The notes beneath the pieces are model-generated. The model worked only from the letters and a program-made list of their open reading frames with translations. It had not been told where the DNA came from and made no database searches. Shown here piece after piece: positions 1-7,922 of a stretch of DNA of 48,759 nt. Source of the stretch: Streptomyces adelaidensis (GTDB lineage: Bacteria > Actinomycetota > Actinomycetes > Streptomycetales > Streptomycetaceae); contig NZ_JAEMUX010000068.1 of assembly GCF_016598475.1 (NCBI RefSeq), forward strand, positions 1 through 48,759, given 5' to 3'. Positions within the stretch are counted from its first letter, which is position 1. Each line of letters opens with the position of its first letter. The translations under genes and the position numbers were made by a program.

Positions 1-572
1 CCTTGGTGCTCTCCGAGCAGCGCCAGAAAGTCCCGCACCGCCCCAGGCATGTCCACGCCCTCCGGATCCAGCAGCCACTGATACTGCAAGCCGTCCATCA
101 CGGCCACCAGCAGCGGCGCCGCCCGCTCGGGGGTGAGCCCGCTCGGCAGCCGGTCGCCGTACTCGGCGCGCAGCACCTCCGCCATCGCCCCCCGCACCCG
201 CTCGTACCGCTCGGTGAAGAACTCACGCGCGGGATGCCCCTCGGTGACGCTCTCGCCGAGCAGCGCGGAGAAGGTCTGGACGATGCCGGGCCGCATGGCG
301 TTGTACTCGACGAGGGCGCCCAGGAGGTCGAGCCGCAGGGGGCTGTCCGGTACGGCGTCCCAGCGATCGCGTTCCTTGAGGACGGCGACGAGCAGCGCTT
401 CCTTGGTGGGGAAGTGGTGCAGCAGCCCCTGCTGGGTGAGCCCGACCCGCTCGGCGACCGCCGCCATGCTCGCGCCCCGGTAACCGCGCTCGGCGATCAC
501 CTCCAGCGTCGCCTGGACGATCTCGGCACGCCGCTCCTCGCCCCTGACACCCCTGGTCCCGGTACCGCTCAT
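1..572 (-). CDS. TetR/AcrR-family transcriptional regulator (3' end beyond window)
   Basis: The gene reads leftward off the window edge; about 190 residues are visible and no stop is reached. The N-terminus (MSGTGTRGVRGEERRAEIVQ) leads into a typical TetR helix-turn-helix at about residues 30-60, with the recognition part GLTQQGLLHHFPTKEALL. The rest is a helical ligand-binding domain without a motif I recognise. An in-frame ATG at 590 is an alternative start; a GGAGG lies just upstream of it, but only 3 nt away. The gene is divergent from the GH3 glycosidase, so it plausibly controls that gene, binding a sugar or other small molecule; this is inference from position. A TACC-N8-GGTA dyad lies between them. 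Confidence 0.85.
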   Translation of the reverse strand, partial: MSGTGTRGVRGEERRAEIVQATLEVIAERGYRGASMAAVAERVGLTQQGLLHHFPTKEALLVAVLKERDRWDAVPDSPLRLDLLGALVEYNAMRPGIVQTFSALLGESVTEGHPAREFFTERYERVRGAMAEVLRAEYGDRLPSGLTPERAAPLLVAVMDGLQYQWLLDPEGVDMPGAVRDFLALLGEHQ

Positions 573-637
573 GCCGTCACCGTACGGCATGAGCCTCCAC
601 CCGACAGACCAAAAAGTAACGGCAAGATAACAAAACC

Positions 638-653
638 TACCGCTCTACAGGTA
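638..653. promoter_or_regulatory. candidate TetR operator between divergent tetR and GH3 gene
   Basis: TACC (638-641) and GGTA (650-653) form a short dyad with 8 nt between arms in the only AT-richer stretch of the intergenic region. Its size and position fit a TetR-type operator over the promoters. The symmetry is imperfect, so this is a weak call. Confidence 0.35.
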
Positions 654-679
654 TTGGATGCACGATGGAGAAGCAGGAC

Positions 680-727
680 GGACGCACGGACGCACGGACG
701 CACGGATTCACGAACTCACGGACTCAA
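680..727 (+). repeat. 8-bp tandem repeat, about six units, in the GH3 gene leader
   Basis: Three identical units GGACGCAC (680-687, 688-695, 696-703) are followed by degenerate units GGATTCAC, GAACTCAC and GGACTCAA up to 727. The array ends three bases before the GAGGAGG ribosome-binding site of the GH3 gene, so it lies in the 5' untranslated leader. Confidence 0.85.
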
Positions 728-742
728 TGAGGAGGCACCGCG

Positions 743-3193
743 ATGGTGGCAACCCCGGGCACGAACCCCACCCCGGCCGACGAGGCCCGGGAGGCGGTCG
801 TCGAGGCGGCGCTCGGCAAGCTCGGCCTCGACGCCAAGGCGCTGCTGCTCGCCGGCCAGGACATGTGGACGCTGCCCGCGCTCCCCGAGATCGGCCTGAA
901 GTCCCTCGTCATGTCCGACGGCCCGATCGGCGTACGAGGAGTGCGCTGGACCGCCGACGACCCGTCCGTCGCGCTGCCCTCCCCGACCGCCCTCGCCGCC
1001 ACCTGGGACCCCGAACTCGCTCACCGGGCAGGGGTGTTGCTGGCCCAGGAGGCCCGCCGCAAGGGCGTCCACGTCCTCCTCGCCCCCACCGTCAACCTGC
1101 ACCGCTCCCCGCTCGGCGGCCGCCACTTCGAGGCGTACAGCGAGGACCCGTACCTGACCGGCGAGATCGGCTCGGGCTATGTGAACGGCGTGCAGTCCGG
1201 CGGCGTCGGCACCACGGTCAAGCACTTCGTCGCCAACGACGCCGAGACCGACCGCTTCACCGTGAACAACCTGGTCTCCGAACGCGCCCTGCGCGAGCTG
1301 TACCTGGCCCCCTTCGAGGCGATCGTGGCGAACGCCCACCCCTGGGGCATCATGACCGCCTACAACTCGGTCAACGGCAGCACGATGACCGAGCACCGCT
1401 ATCTCGTGAACGAGGTCCTGCGCGGCGAGTGGGGCTTCGACGGCTTCAACGTCTCCGACTGGATGGCCGCCCGCTCCACGGCCGGCGCGCTCACCGGCGG
1501 CCTCGACGTCGCCATGCCCGGCCCGGTCACCGTCTACGGCGAGGCCCTGGCCGCCGCCGTCCGCGCGGGCGAGGTCGCTCAGAGCCAGGTCGACGAGGCG
1601 GTCCGCCGGGTCCTGCGCCTCGCCGCCCGCGTCGGCATCCTGGAGGGCGCCGAACCGGTGGTCACCGAGCCCCCGGCCACCGTCGACGGCGAGGCCCTGG
1701 CCCGCGAGATCGCCCGCCGCGCCTTCGTCCTCGTACGGAACGAGCGGGGCACCCTCCCGCTGCGGCCCGGCGCCACGGTGGCCCTCATCGGCGCCGCCGC
1801 CCGCGACGCCCGCGTCCTCGGCGGCGGCTCCGCCACCGTCTTCCCCTCCCACGTCGTCTCCCCGCTCGACGGCCTCACCGCCGCCCTCCCCGAAGGCACC
1901 CTGACGTACGCCGTCGGCGCGGACCCCACCGAGGAACTCGCCGTGGCGGACAAGGGGTTCACCCTCCGCGCCGTCTGCCGCGACACGGCCGGCACGGTCA
2001 TCGGCACCGGCTCCGCCCCCAACGGCCAGATCCAGTGGATGGGTTCGGACCTCCCCGACGGCGTCACCCACGCCGCCCTGCACACCGTCGAGCTGACCGG
2101 CACCTTCATCCCGCGCGACACCGGCACCCACACCTTCGGCATCAAGGGCCTCGGCGGCTTCAAGCTCACCATCGACGGCACGACGTACTTCGACGCCGCC
2201 CAGACCACCGACAAGGACGACCCCTTCGTGTCGTTCTTCGGCGCCCCCGTACCCCGGGCCCAGGCCGAACTGACCGCGGGCACCCCCGTCGAGGTCTCCC
2301 TCACCCACGTCGTCGCGCTCCCCGCCGGCGTCGCCTTCAAGGTCATCGGCTTCTCCCTCTGCCACCAGGAGCCGCAGCGCGGCCCCGACGAGCTGATCGC
2401 CGAGGCCGTGGAGGCCGCCCGCGCCGCCGACACGGCCGTCGTCGTGGTCGCCACCACCGACCGCGTCGAGTCCGAGGGCTTCGACCGCAAGGACCTGCGC
2501 CTCCCCGGCCGTCAGGACGACCTCGTCCGCGCCGTGGCCGCCGCCAACCCCGACACGGTCGTCGTCGTCAACTCCGGCTCCCCGGTGGAACTCCCGTGGC
2601 GCGACGACGTAGCCGCCGTCCTCCTCACCTGGTTCCCCGGCCAGGAGGGCGGCGCCGCCCTCGCCGACGTCCTCACCGGCACCCACGAGCCCGGCGGCCG
2701 CCTCCCCACCACCTGGGGTTCCCTGACCGAGGCCCCGGTCACCCGGGTGCTCCCGGCCGACGGCGAACTCCCCTACGACGAGACGGTCTTCATCGGCTAC
2801 CGAGCCTGGGACAAGGAGACCAGGACCCCGACGTACCCCTTCGGCCACGGCCTCGGCTACACCGACTGGACCTACGAGTCCATCGACCTCACGGGCACCA
2901 CGGCGACGGTACGCCTCCGCAACACCGGCCCCCGCCCGGGCCGCGAAACGGTCCAGCTCTACCTGGCCCCCACGACCCCGGACCCGGCCCGCCCGACCCG
3001 CTGGCTGGCAGGCTTCGCGACGGTACAGGCGGCCCCCGGCGAAACCACGGAAGCCGTCGTCGAACTCTCGCGCCGAGCCTTCGAGATCTGGGAAGAGACC
3101 TCCAACTCGTGGGTGTACGTGAAGGGTTCGTACGAGGTGGAGGCCGGCCGCTCCATTGCGGACCGCCGAGTGACGGCAACGATCGAAGCCTAG
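743..3193 (+). CDS. glycoside hydrolase family 3 protein (beta-glucosidase type) with PA14 domain
   Basis: The 816-aa protein has the order GH3 N-terminal barrel (about 25-300), GH3 C-terminal alpha/beta domain split by a PA14 insert (about 405-540), and a C-terminal fibronectin III-like domain (about 700-810). The nucleophile motif GFNVSDWMA places the catalytic Asp at 239, and the substrate-pocket KHF motif is at 160-162. An ExEG motif at 576-579 is where PA14-type GH3 enzymes carry the acid/base Glu. Family members release glucose, or sometimes xylose or rhamnose, from oligosaccharides or glycosides. There is no signal peptide, so it should act in the cytoplasm on imported sugars. The start is set by GAGGAGG about 7 nt upstream of ATG 743. 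It is divergent from tetR and convergent with galM. Confidence 0.93.
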   Translation: MVATPGTNPTPADEAREAVVEAALGKLGLDAKALLLAGQDMWTLPALPEIGLKSLVMSDGPIGVRGVRWTADDPSVALPSPTALAATWDPELAHRAGVLLAQEARRKGVHVLLAPTVNLHRSPLGGRHFEAYSEDPYLTGEIGSGYVNGVQSGGVGTTVKHFVANDAETDRFTVNNLVSERALRELYLAPFEAIVANAHPWGIMTAYNSVNGSTMTEHRYLVNEVLRGEWGFDGFNVSDWMAARSTAGALTGGLDVAMPGPVTVYGEALAAAVRAGEVAQSQVDEAVRRVLRLAARVGILEGAEPVVTEPPATVDGEALAREIARRAFVLVRNERGTLPLRPGATVALIGAAARDARVLGGGSATVFPSHVVSPLDGLTAALPEGTLTYAVGADPTEELAVADKGFTLRAVCRDTAGTVIGTGSAPNGQIQWMGSDLPDGVTHAALHTVELTGTFIPRDTGTHTFGIKGLGGFKLTIDGTTYFDAAQTTDKDDPFVSFFGAPVPRAQAELTAGTPVEVSLTHVVALPAGVAFKVIGFSLCHQEPQRGPDELIAEAVEAARAADTAVVVVATTDRVESEGFDRKDLRLPGRQDDLVRAVAAANPDTVVVVNSGSPVELPWRDDVAAVLLTWFPGQEGGAALADVLTGTHEPGGRLPTTWGSLTEAPVTRVLPADGELPYDETVFIGYRAWDKETRTPTYPFGHGLGYTDWTYESIDLTGTTATVRLRNTGPRPGRETVQLYLAPTTPDPARPTRWLAGFATVQAAPGETTEAVVELSRRAFEIWEETSNSWVYVKGSYEVEAGRSIADRRVTATIEA

Positions 3194-3210
3194 GGGAACC
3201 GCACCCGACC

Positions 3211-3257
3211 CAGGGGCGCGGGGAACTGCGCGACCAGCCCCCACCCACCCGCACCCG
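3211..3257 (+). repeat. dispersed intergenic repeat, copy A
   Basis: Starts CAGGGGCGCGGGGAACTGCG and continues into CGACCAGCCCCCACCCACC. It sits 17 nt after the GH3 stop, between convergent genes. Related copies are at 6051 (variant), 33565, 38161 (reverse) and 48060 (reverse). The GGGGCGCGGGG/CCCC content can fold, so it may act as a terminator. Confidence 0.8.
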
Positions 3258-3274
3258 GCTACGAACGCCCCCGA

Positions 3275-4282
3275 CTACGAACGCACCCCGAACCCATAGA
3301 CCGTCTCCGACCGATACACGCCGCCCGGCCGCAACTCCGTACTCGGAAACCGCGGCCGGTTCGGCGAATCGGGAAAGCGCTGCGTCTCCAACGCGATCCC
3401 GGCCCCCGGCCCGAACGCACCCTCCAAGTGATCCGCCGTATAGAGCTGCAAACCCGGCTCCGTGGTCGCCACACTCAAGACCCGCCCCGACCAAGGATCA
3501 CGCAGCTCGGCCACCCCGTCCGCCACCGCTGTAACCCCCTTGTCGAGCACGAAGTTGTGGTCGTACCCGGCCCCCACCTTCCGCGCCACCCGAAAGTCGA
3601 ACCGTGTCCCCTCGACCCCCGCCAGCTCACCTGTCGGAATCAGATCCCCGTCCACCGGTGTCACCCGCGACGCACCGATCCACAACTCATGCCCACCCGC
3701 GCCACCGCCGGAGGCCCCCGCGAGGTTCCAGTAGGAGTGGTTGGTGAGGTTCACGACGGTCGGCGCGTCGGTAACGGCCTCATAGGCGATGCGCAGCGCA
3801 CCCCCGTCCGCGTCCAACGTGTACGTGGCGGAGACCTCCAGCCGCCCGGGAAACCCTTCTTCGCCATCCGGACTCACCCGGGAAAGCCGTACGCCCATCC
3901 CACCCGCACCGTCCGCACCACCGTCAACGGCCGCGGCGTCCCACACCCGCTTGTCATAGCCGAGCGCACCTCCGTGCAGCGAGTTCGGCGGGTTGTTGCG
4001 CTCCAGCTCGTACACACACCCGTCAAGGGTGAACCGCCCGCCGGCGATCCGGTTGGCGTACCGTCCGATGAGCGCGCCGAAGAACGGCCCCGGATTCCGG
4101 AGATACCCGTCGAGGTCGGCGAACCCCAGCACCACATCCGCAGGCCGCCCGTCCCGGTCGGGAACCTCGACCGACTGCACGATCCCGCCGTACGTCAGGA
4201 TCCGCACCCGGGTGCCGCCCCGCTCCAGCGTCCAGCGGTGCACGGGCGTGCCGTCGGAAAGTGTGCCGAAAAGTTCGCTCAT
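3275..4282 (-). CDS. galM: aldose 1-epimerase (mutarotase)
   Basis: A 335-aa cytoplasmic enzyme of the GalM family, which interconverts alpha and beta anomers of hexoses such as glucose and galactose. Family landmarks are visible: YGGIVQSVEVPDR near residue 31, GRYANRIAGGRF (73-84), NSLHGG with His103, NLTNHSYWNLAG with the catalytic His182, YDHNF (240-244), and ALETQRFPDSPN with the catalytic Glu299. The neighbouring GH3 glycosidase releases sugars that this enzyme would equilibrate. ATG 4282 has no ribosome-binding site. A TAGGGT -10 box ends 7 nt upstream (4290-4295) with TGACCT 17 nt further (4313-4318), so the mRNA is probably leaderless. A perfect 16-bp palindrome covers the start codon. 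Confidence 0.95.
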   Translation of the reverse strand: MSELFGTLSDGTPVHRWTLERGGTRVRILTYGGIVQSVEVPDRDGRPADVVLGFADLDGYLRNPGPFFGALIGRYANRIAGGRFTLDGCVYELERNNPPNSLHGGALGYDKRVWDAAAVDGGADGAGGMGVRLSRVSPDGEEGFPGRLEVSATYTLDADGGALRIAYEAVTDAPTVVNLTNHSYWNLAGASGGGAGGHELWIGASRVTPVDGDLIPTGELAGVEGTRFDFRVARKVGAGYDHNFVLDKGVTAVADGVAELRDPWSGRVLSVATTEPGLQLYTADHLEGAFGPGAGIALETQRFPDSPNRPRFPSTELRPGGVYRSETVYGFGVRS

Positions 4283-4318
4283 GAGCGAAACCCTAGGCCA
4301 CGGAAGAACGCCAGGTCA
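4274..4318 (-). promoter_or_regulatory. galM promoter with palindrome over the start codon
   Basis: The palindrome TTCGCTCATGAGCGAA (4274-4289) is perfect and contains the galM ATG. It directly abuts the -10 box TAGGGT (4290-4295), with TGACCT as a possible -35 (4313-4318, 17-bp spacer). Transcription would start at or next to the ATG, so a dimeric repressor bound here would block initiation. The regulator is unknown. Confidence 0.5.
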
Positions 4319-4328
4319 CGAACCCTTC

Positions 4329-5222
4329 CTACCGGCGGCTGACGACCCGGTACGCGATCTCCGCGAGCCGTGCCTGGCCGTTCACGCTGGGGTGGAACCA
4401 GTCCCACTGGCTGAGCTGCGTCTGCCCGAAGCGGTAGTCGAAGACGGCGTCCCCGTCGTAACGGCAGTAGCGGTCCTCGGCGCACACCTCGCGCAGCACG
4501 TCGTTGTACGCCTCCACCCGGTCCTGGACGGAGTCGCGCCGCGCGCTCGCCGCCGCGGTGAGGAGGTCGGGGTCGGCCAGCATGGACGGGCAGATGCCCA
4601 GCTTCCAGACCTGCTTGCCGACCGGGTTCGCACGGCCCTCGGACCACAGCCGCTTCAGGTCCGGCACGCTCGCCACGAACACCTGCGTCTTGGGCAGGGT
4701 GTCGCGGAGGGAGGCCAGCGAGTCCTCGAAGTCGGCGCGGAAGTCGGCGACCGGCGTCATGGCGGCGGCGGTGGCACGGCACGCGTCGTTCGCGCCGATC
4801 ATCACCGTGACCAACTCCGGCTTACGGGCCACCGCCCGCGCCACCTGGCTCGGCAGGTCGGCCATCCGGGCCCCGGTGACCGCGTAGTTCCAGCTCCGCT
4901 GCGACGCCCCGGCCGCCCCCAGCAGCCGTACGGCGAGGCTGTCGACCGAGGCGTCACTGCCGGTCGCCCAGGAGACCTCGGGACAGTCGGAGAGCACCTT
5001 GCACGCGTCGAAACCGCGGGTGATGGAGTCGCCGACGGCGGCCAGCGACCCGGGCGTGGTGTCCCAGGCGGGGGCCGGCGAGGCGGAGGCCTTGGCCTTC
5101 GTGCCGGTGCCCTCGGGGCCGGGGGAGTCGCCACCGGTGGCGTCACAGCCGGTCACGGCCAGCAGGACCGCCGTGACAGCGGCGCCGAACACCGCCCTCG
5201 AACGGTGGCGTCGCTTCCGCAT
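4329..5222 (-). CDS. secreted SGNH/GDSL-family hydrolase lipoprotein
   Basis: A 297-aa protein with an Arg-rich N-terminus, a hydrophobic segment (about 10-24) and a lipobox VTGC at Cys26, so it is predicted to be lipid-anchored outside the membrane. A low-complexity Ala/Ser/Pro/Lys linker follows. The SGNH blocks are present: AVGDSITRGFD (nucleophile Ser in block I), MIGANDAC (block III Asn) and DWFHPS (block V Asp and His). The family includes esterases, lipases and carbohydrate deacetylases; the substrate cannot be read from the sequence. ATG 5222 is preceded by GAGGGG. Longer frames exist upstream, but they read through the promoter region and put the signal peptide in the middle. It is divergent from the DUF3145 gene. 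Confidence 0.9.
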   Translation of the reverse strand: MRKRRHRSRAVFGAAVTAVLLAVTGCDATGGDSPGPEGTGTKAKASASPAPAWDTTPGSLAAVGDSITRGFDACKVLSDCPEVSWATGSDASVDSLAVRLLGAAGASQRSWNYAVTGARMADLPSQVARAVARKPELVTVMIGANDACRATAAAMTPVADFRADFEDSLASLRDTLPKTQVFVASVPDLKRLWSEGRANPVGKQVWKLGICPSMLADPDLLTAAASARRDSVQDRVEAYNDVLREVCAEDRYCRYDGDAVFDYRFGQTQLSQWDWFHPSVNGQARLAEIAYRVVSRR

Positions 5223-5498
5223 CCCTGGTCCCCTCGTCGTCAGTGCACGGGCACGTTCCCACCCATGACAACGCGCGAGAGTTCCCGGTAGGGGAGGCGA
5301 ATGAGAGTGGTGCGGCGAAAGGTGCAACTGTTCCATCCCGCACACGCGTCCCCTCGGGTGAAACCCGAGTTCTTCCTGGCACTGGCTCCGACGGTACGTC
5401 ACACTCCTTGCCCCGCCGCACGGTAGCCTCGCCACGTGGCTGCTCTGCCACTGCCGTTCCGTCAAAATTACGAGATGTCCTGCTCTGTGGAGGCCCCG

Positions 5499-5993
5499 GT
5501 GACGACACGTGGAGTTCTGTACGTGCACTCCGCGCCGCGTGCGCTCTGCCCGCACGTCGAGTGGGCCGTCGCGGGAGTTCTCGGGACACGCGTGAACCTC
5601 GACTGGATCCGGCAGCCCGCCGCCCCGGGCACCTGGCGCTCCGAGTTCTCCTGGCAGGGCCAGGCCGGCACCGCCTCCAAGCTCGCCTCCGCGCTGCGCG
5701 GCTGGCACCTCCTCCGCTTCGAGGTCACCGCTGAGCCCTGCGCCACCGCCGAGGGCGAGCGCTACAGCTGCACCCCCGACCTCGGCATCTTCCACGCCGT
5801 CACCGGCATCCACGGCGACATCCTCATCCCCGAGGACCGCCTCCGAGCCGCCCTGCTCCGCAGCCAACGAGGCGAAACAAGCCTGGAGTCCGACCTCTCC
5901 AAACTCCTCGGCAAGCCCTGGGACGACGAGTTGGAACCCTTCAGATACGCGGGCGAGGGCGCCCCGGTCCGCTGGCTCCACCAGGTGGTGTGA
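5499..5993 (+). CDS. DUF3145 family protein
   Basis: A 164-aa protein of unknown function belonging to an actinobacterial family (DUF3145) that is habitually found beside the fab operon. GTG 5499 is chosen because GGAGG lies 6 nt upstream and the recognisable family start (TTRGVLYVHSAPRALCPHVE) follows at once. Further conserved-looking stretches are LDWIRQPAAPGTW, ELEPFRYAGEGAPVRWLHQ and DILIPEDRLR. There are no membrane segments or catalytic motifs I recognise. It converges on fabF with a shared hairpin between them, so it is not part of the fab transcript, although the conserved neighbourhood hints at a link with lipid metabolism. Confidence 0.85.
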   Translation: MTTRGVLYVHSAPRALCPHVEWAVAGVLGTRVNLDWIRQPAAPGTWRSEFSWQGQAGTASKLASALRGWHLLRFEVTAEPCATAEGERYSCTPDLGIFHAVTGIHGDILIPEDRLRAALLRSQRGETSLESDLSKLLGKPWDDELEPFRYAGEGAPVRWLHQVV

Positions 5994-6050
5994 GAGAGCG
6001 GGGCGGGTGAGCGAGGGTTCCTTTGGGTCGCAGGGCAACTGCAGGCTTTT

Positions 6051-6128
6051 AAGGGGCGCGGGGCTGTGACATGTGCGGCTCCGCCGAGAGTGGGGGAGCG
6101 ACCAGCCCCTACCCACCCGCACCCGACC
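6051..6128 (+). repeat. dispersed intergenic repeat, copy B (variant with insert)
   Basis: Begins AAGGGGCGCGGGG and ends GACCAGCCCCTACCCACCCG like copy A. The central AACTGCGCG is replaced by a longer stretch, roughly 6064-6100, that includes ATGTGCGGCTCCGCC. It lies between the convergent DUF3145 and fabF genes. Confidence 0.7.
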
Positions 6129-6138
6129 CACAAACAGA

Positions 6139-6173
6139 TGTGGCCCGAATCCCACCAGGGGGTCCGGGCCACA
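6139..6173. terminator. bidirectional hairpin between DUF3145 gene and fabF
   Basis: TGTGGCCCG (6139-6147) and CGGGCCACA (6165-6173) form a perfect 9-bp stem in the short gap between the two convergent stops. It is a likely intrinsic terminator for both transcripts; no U-tract is present. Confidence 0.7.
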
Positions 6174-6200
6174 CACCGTTGCCTACAGCTACGTCAGAAC

Positions 6201-7472
6201 TCACACACTCCTGAACGCCAACACGACATTGTGCCCACCGAACCCAAAAGAGTCGTTGAGGGCAGCGATGCGGCCCTCGACAGGCAGCTTCCGAGCCTCA
6301 CCCCGCACGATGTCCGCGTTGGCCTCGGCCTCAGGATCAAGGTCGTTCACATTGATCGTCGGCGGAGCCACCCGGTGGTACAGCGCGAGCACCGTCGCCA
6401 CCGTCTCCACTCCACCCGCACCACCGAGCAGATGGCCGGTCATCGACTTCGTCGCGGACACCGCGAAGTGGTCGGTGTCGTCACCGAACACCTTCCGCAG
6501 CGCCTTCAGCTCGGCGATGTCACCGGCCGGCGTCGACGTCCCGTGCGCGTTGACGTGCACGATCTCCGCCGGATCCAGATCGGTCCGGTCCAGCAGGTTC
6601 TGCAGGGCCTGGGCGATGCCCCGCCCCTCCGGCTCCGGCTGCACGATGTCGTGGCCGTCCGCCGAGATGCCCTGCCCGACAGCCTCCGCGTAGACCCGCG
6701 CACCGCGCGCCGCCGCGTGCTCCGCGGACTCCAGGACGACCACGCCCGCACCCTCGCCGAGGACGAAGCCGTCCCGGCCGGTGTCGTACGGACGGGACGC
6801 GCCCTGCGGGTCGTCGTTGTTCTTGGACATCGCCATCATGTTGCCGAACGCGGCGATCGGCAGCGGGTGGATGGCGGCCTCGGTGCCACCGGCGACCACG
6901 ACATCGGCGCGGCCGGTGCGGATCATCTCGATGGCGTAGCCGATGGCCTCGGCGCCCGACGCGCAGGCGGAGACCGGGGTGTGCACACCGGCGCGCGCGC
7001 CGACGTACAGACCGACGTTGGCGGACGGGCCGTTGGGCATCAGCATCGGCACGGTGTGCGGGGAGACGCGGCGTACGCCCTTCTCCTTCAGCACGTCGTA
7101 CTGGTCGAGCAGGGTCGTCACACCACCGATGCCGGAGGCGATGACCGCGCCGACGCGGTCCGCGTCGACGGTGCCCTCGTCGGCCGAGGTCTCGTTGTAA
7201 CCGGCGTCGGCCCACGCCTCCTTGGCCGCGATCAGCGCGAACTGCGCCGAGCGGTCGAGACGGCGGGCCTGCGGCCGGGGAATGACCTCGGACGGTTCCA
7301 CGGCGATCTGCGCGGCGATACGGACCGCCTGCTCGGCGGCCCACTCCTGCTCCAGGGGGCGGACACCGGACTTGCCGGCGACCAGCCCCTCCCAGGTGGA
7401 AGTCGCGTCGCCACCCAGCGGTGTGGTTGCGCCGATACCGGTGACGACCACGGTGCGATTGGTCGAGCTCAC
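6201..7472 (-). CDS. fabF: beta-ketoacyl-ACP synthase II
   Basis: The 423-aa condensing enzyme extends acyl-ACP with malonyl-ACP in type II fatty-acid synthesis. The Cys-His-His triad is visible: Cys170 in VSACASGAEA, His310 in VNAHGTST and His347 in TKSMTGHLLGG. A conserved GFGGHNVVLAFR closes the protein. GTG 7472 is chosen: GGAG lies about 9 nt upstream and SSTNRTVVVTGIG is the normal family start. The TTG at 7487 would fall inside that ribosome-binding site. It is the last gene of the fabD-fabH-acpP-fabF operon, separated from acpP by two hairpins that may reduce its expression relative to acpP. Confidence 0.96.
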   Translation of the reverse strand: MSSTNRTVVVTGIGATTPLGGDATSTWEGLVAGKSGVRPLEQEWAAEQAVRIAAQIAVEPSEVIPRPQARRLDRSAQFALIAAKEAWADAGYNETSADEGTVDADRVGAVIASGIGGVTTLLDQYDVLKEKGVRRVSPHTVPMLMPNGPSANVGLYVGARAGVHTPVSACASGAEAIGYAIEMIRTGRADVVVAGGTEAAIHPLPIAAFGNMMAMSKNNDDPQGASRPYDTGRDGFVLGEGAGVVVLESAEHAAARGARVYAEAVGQGISADGHDIVQPEPEGRGIAQALQNLLDRTDLDPAEIVHVNAHGTSTPAGDIAELKALRKVFGDDTDHFAVSATKSMTGHLLGGAGGVETVATVLALYHRVAPPTINVNDLDPEAEANADIVRGEARKLPVEGRIAALNDSFGFGGHNVVLAFRSV

Positions 7473-7507
7473 GGGAATTTTCTCCAACGGTTACGAGGAT
7501 TCAGCGG

Positions 7508-7556
7508 CGCCACCGCCGGGTGGCGGGGCAGTCGGACCGGTCCGCGGACCGGTCCG
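7508..7556 (-). terminator. two consecutive hairpins between acpP and fabF (candidate attenuator)
   Basis: A perfect 24-bp palindrome (7533-7556, built from GGACCGGTCC repeats) is followed in the direction of transcription by CGCCACC-GCCG-GGTGGCG (7508-7525). Both lie in the 100-nt gap between the acpP stop and the fabF start. They could cause partial termination or stabilise the acpP 3' end, giving excess acyl carrier protein over condensing enzyme. Confidence 0.6.
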
Positions 7557-7572
7557 GACCCGATCCGCCGGA

Positions 7573-7821
7573 TCAGGCTTGGTGCTTGAGGATGTAGGCG
7601 GTGGCGTCGCCGACCGTCTTGAGGTTCTTGACGTCGTCGTCCGGGATCTTGACGTCGAAGCGCTCTTCGGCGGCGACGACGACCTCGACCATGGACAGGG
7701 AGTCGACGTCCAGGTCGTCGGTGAAGGACTTGTCCAGCTGGACGTCCTCGACCGGGATGCCGGCGATCTCGTTGACGATGTCGGCGAGACCGGCGACGAT
7801 CTCTTCCTGGGTGGCGGCCAT
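7573..7821 (-). CDS. acpP: acyl carrier protein
   Basis: An 82-aa acidic carrier of fatty-acyl chains. Ser41 in the DSLSMVEV motif is the 4'-phosphopantetheine attachment site, and the length and four-helix pattern match bacterial AcpP. Start ATG 7821 (MAATQEEIVAGLADIV) is preceded by GGAGCG. It lies third in fabD-fabH-acpP-fabF, the normal order in Streptomyces. Hairpins on both sides suggest that its mRNA segment may be processed or protected separately from its neighbours. Confidence 0.97.
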   Translation of the reverse strand: MAATQEEIVAGLADIVNEIAGIPVEDVQLDKSFTDDLDVDSLSMVEVVVAAEERFDVKIPDDDVKNLKTVGDATAYILKHQA

Positions 7822-7859
7822 GTCAGGCGCTCCTTCGTAGATTCCAGAGGGTTTGGCGG

Positions 7860-7879
7860 CCCGCCGCGTCAGCGGCGGG
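7860..7879 (-). promoter_or_regulatory. hairpin between fabH and acpP
   Basis: CCCGCCGC-GTCA-GCGGCGGG is a perfect 8-bp stem with a 4-nt loop, about 40 nt upstream of the acpP start. It could be a partial terminator after fabH, an mRNA processing site, or a 5' stabiliser for acpP. Confidence 0.5.
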
Positions 7880-7922
7880 TTGATGTTTCCCGCGCCGGAC
7901 CACAAGATCCGACGGCGGTTGC

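Noticed and set aside
716..3244. Very long open frames opposite the GH3 gene, and similar long frames opposite fabF, hsdR, aceE, the PRTase gene and others
   Set aside because: High GC keeps stop codons rare on the opposite strand. The translations are Gly/Ala/Arg-rich without domain motifs, and the other strand encodes well-recognised proteins.
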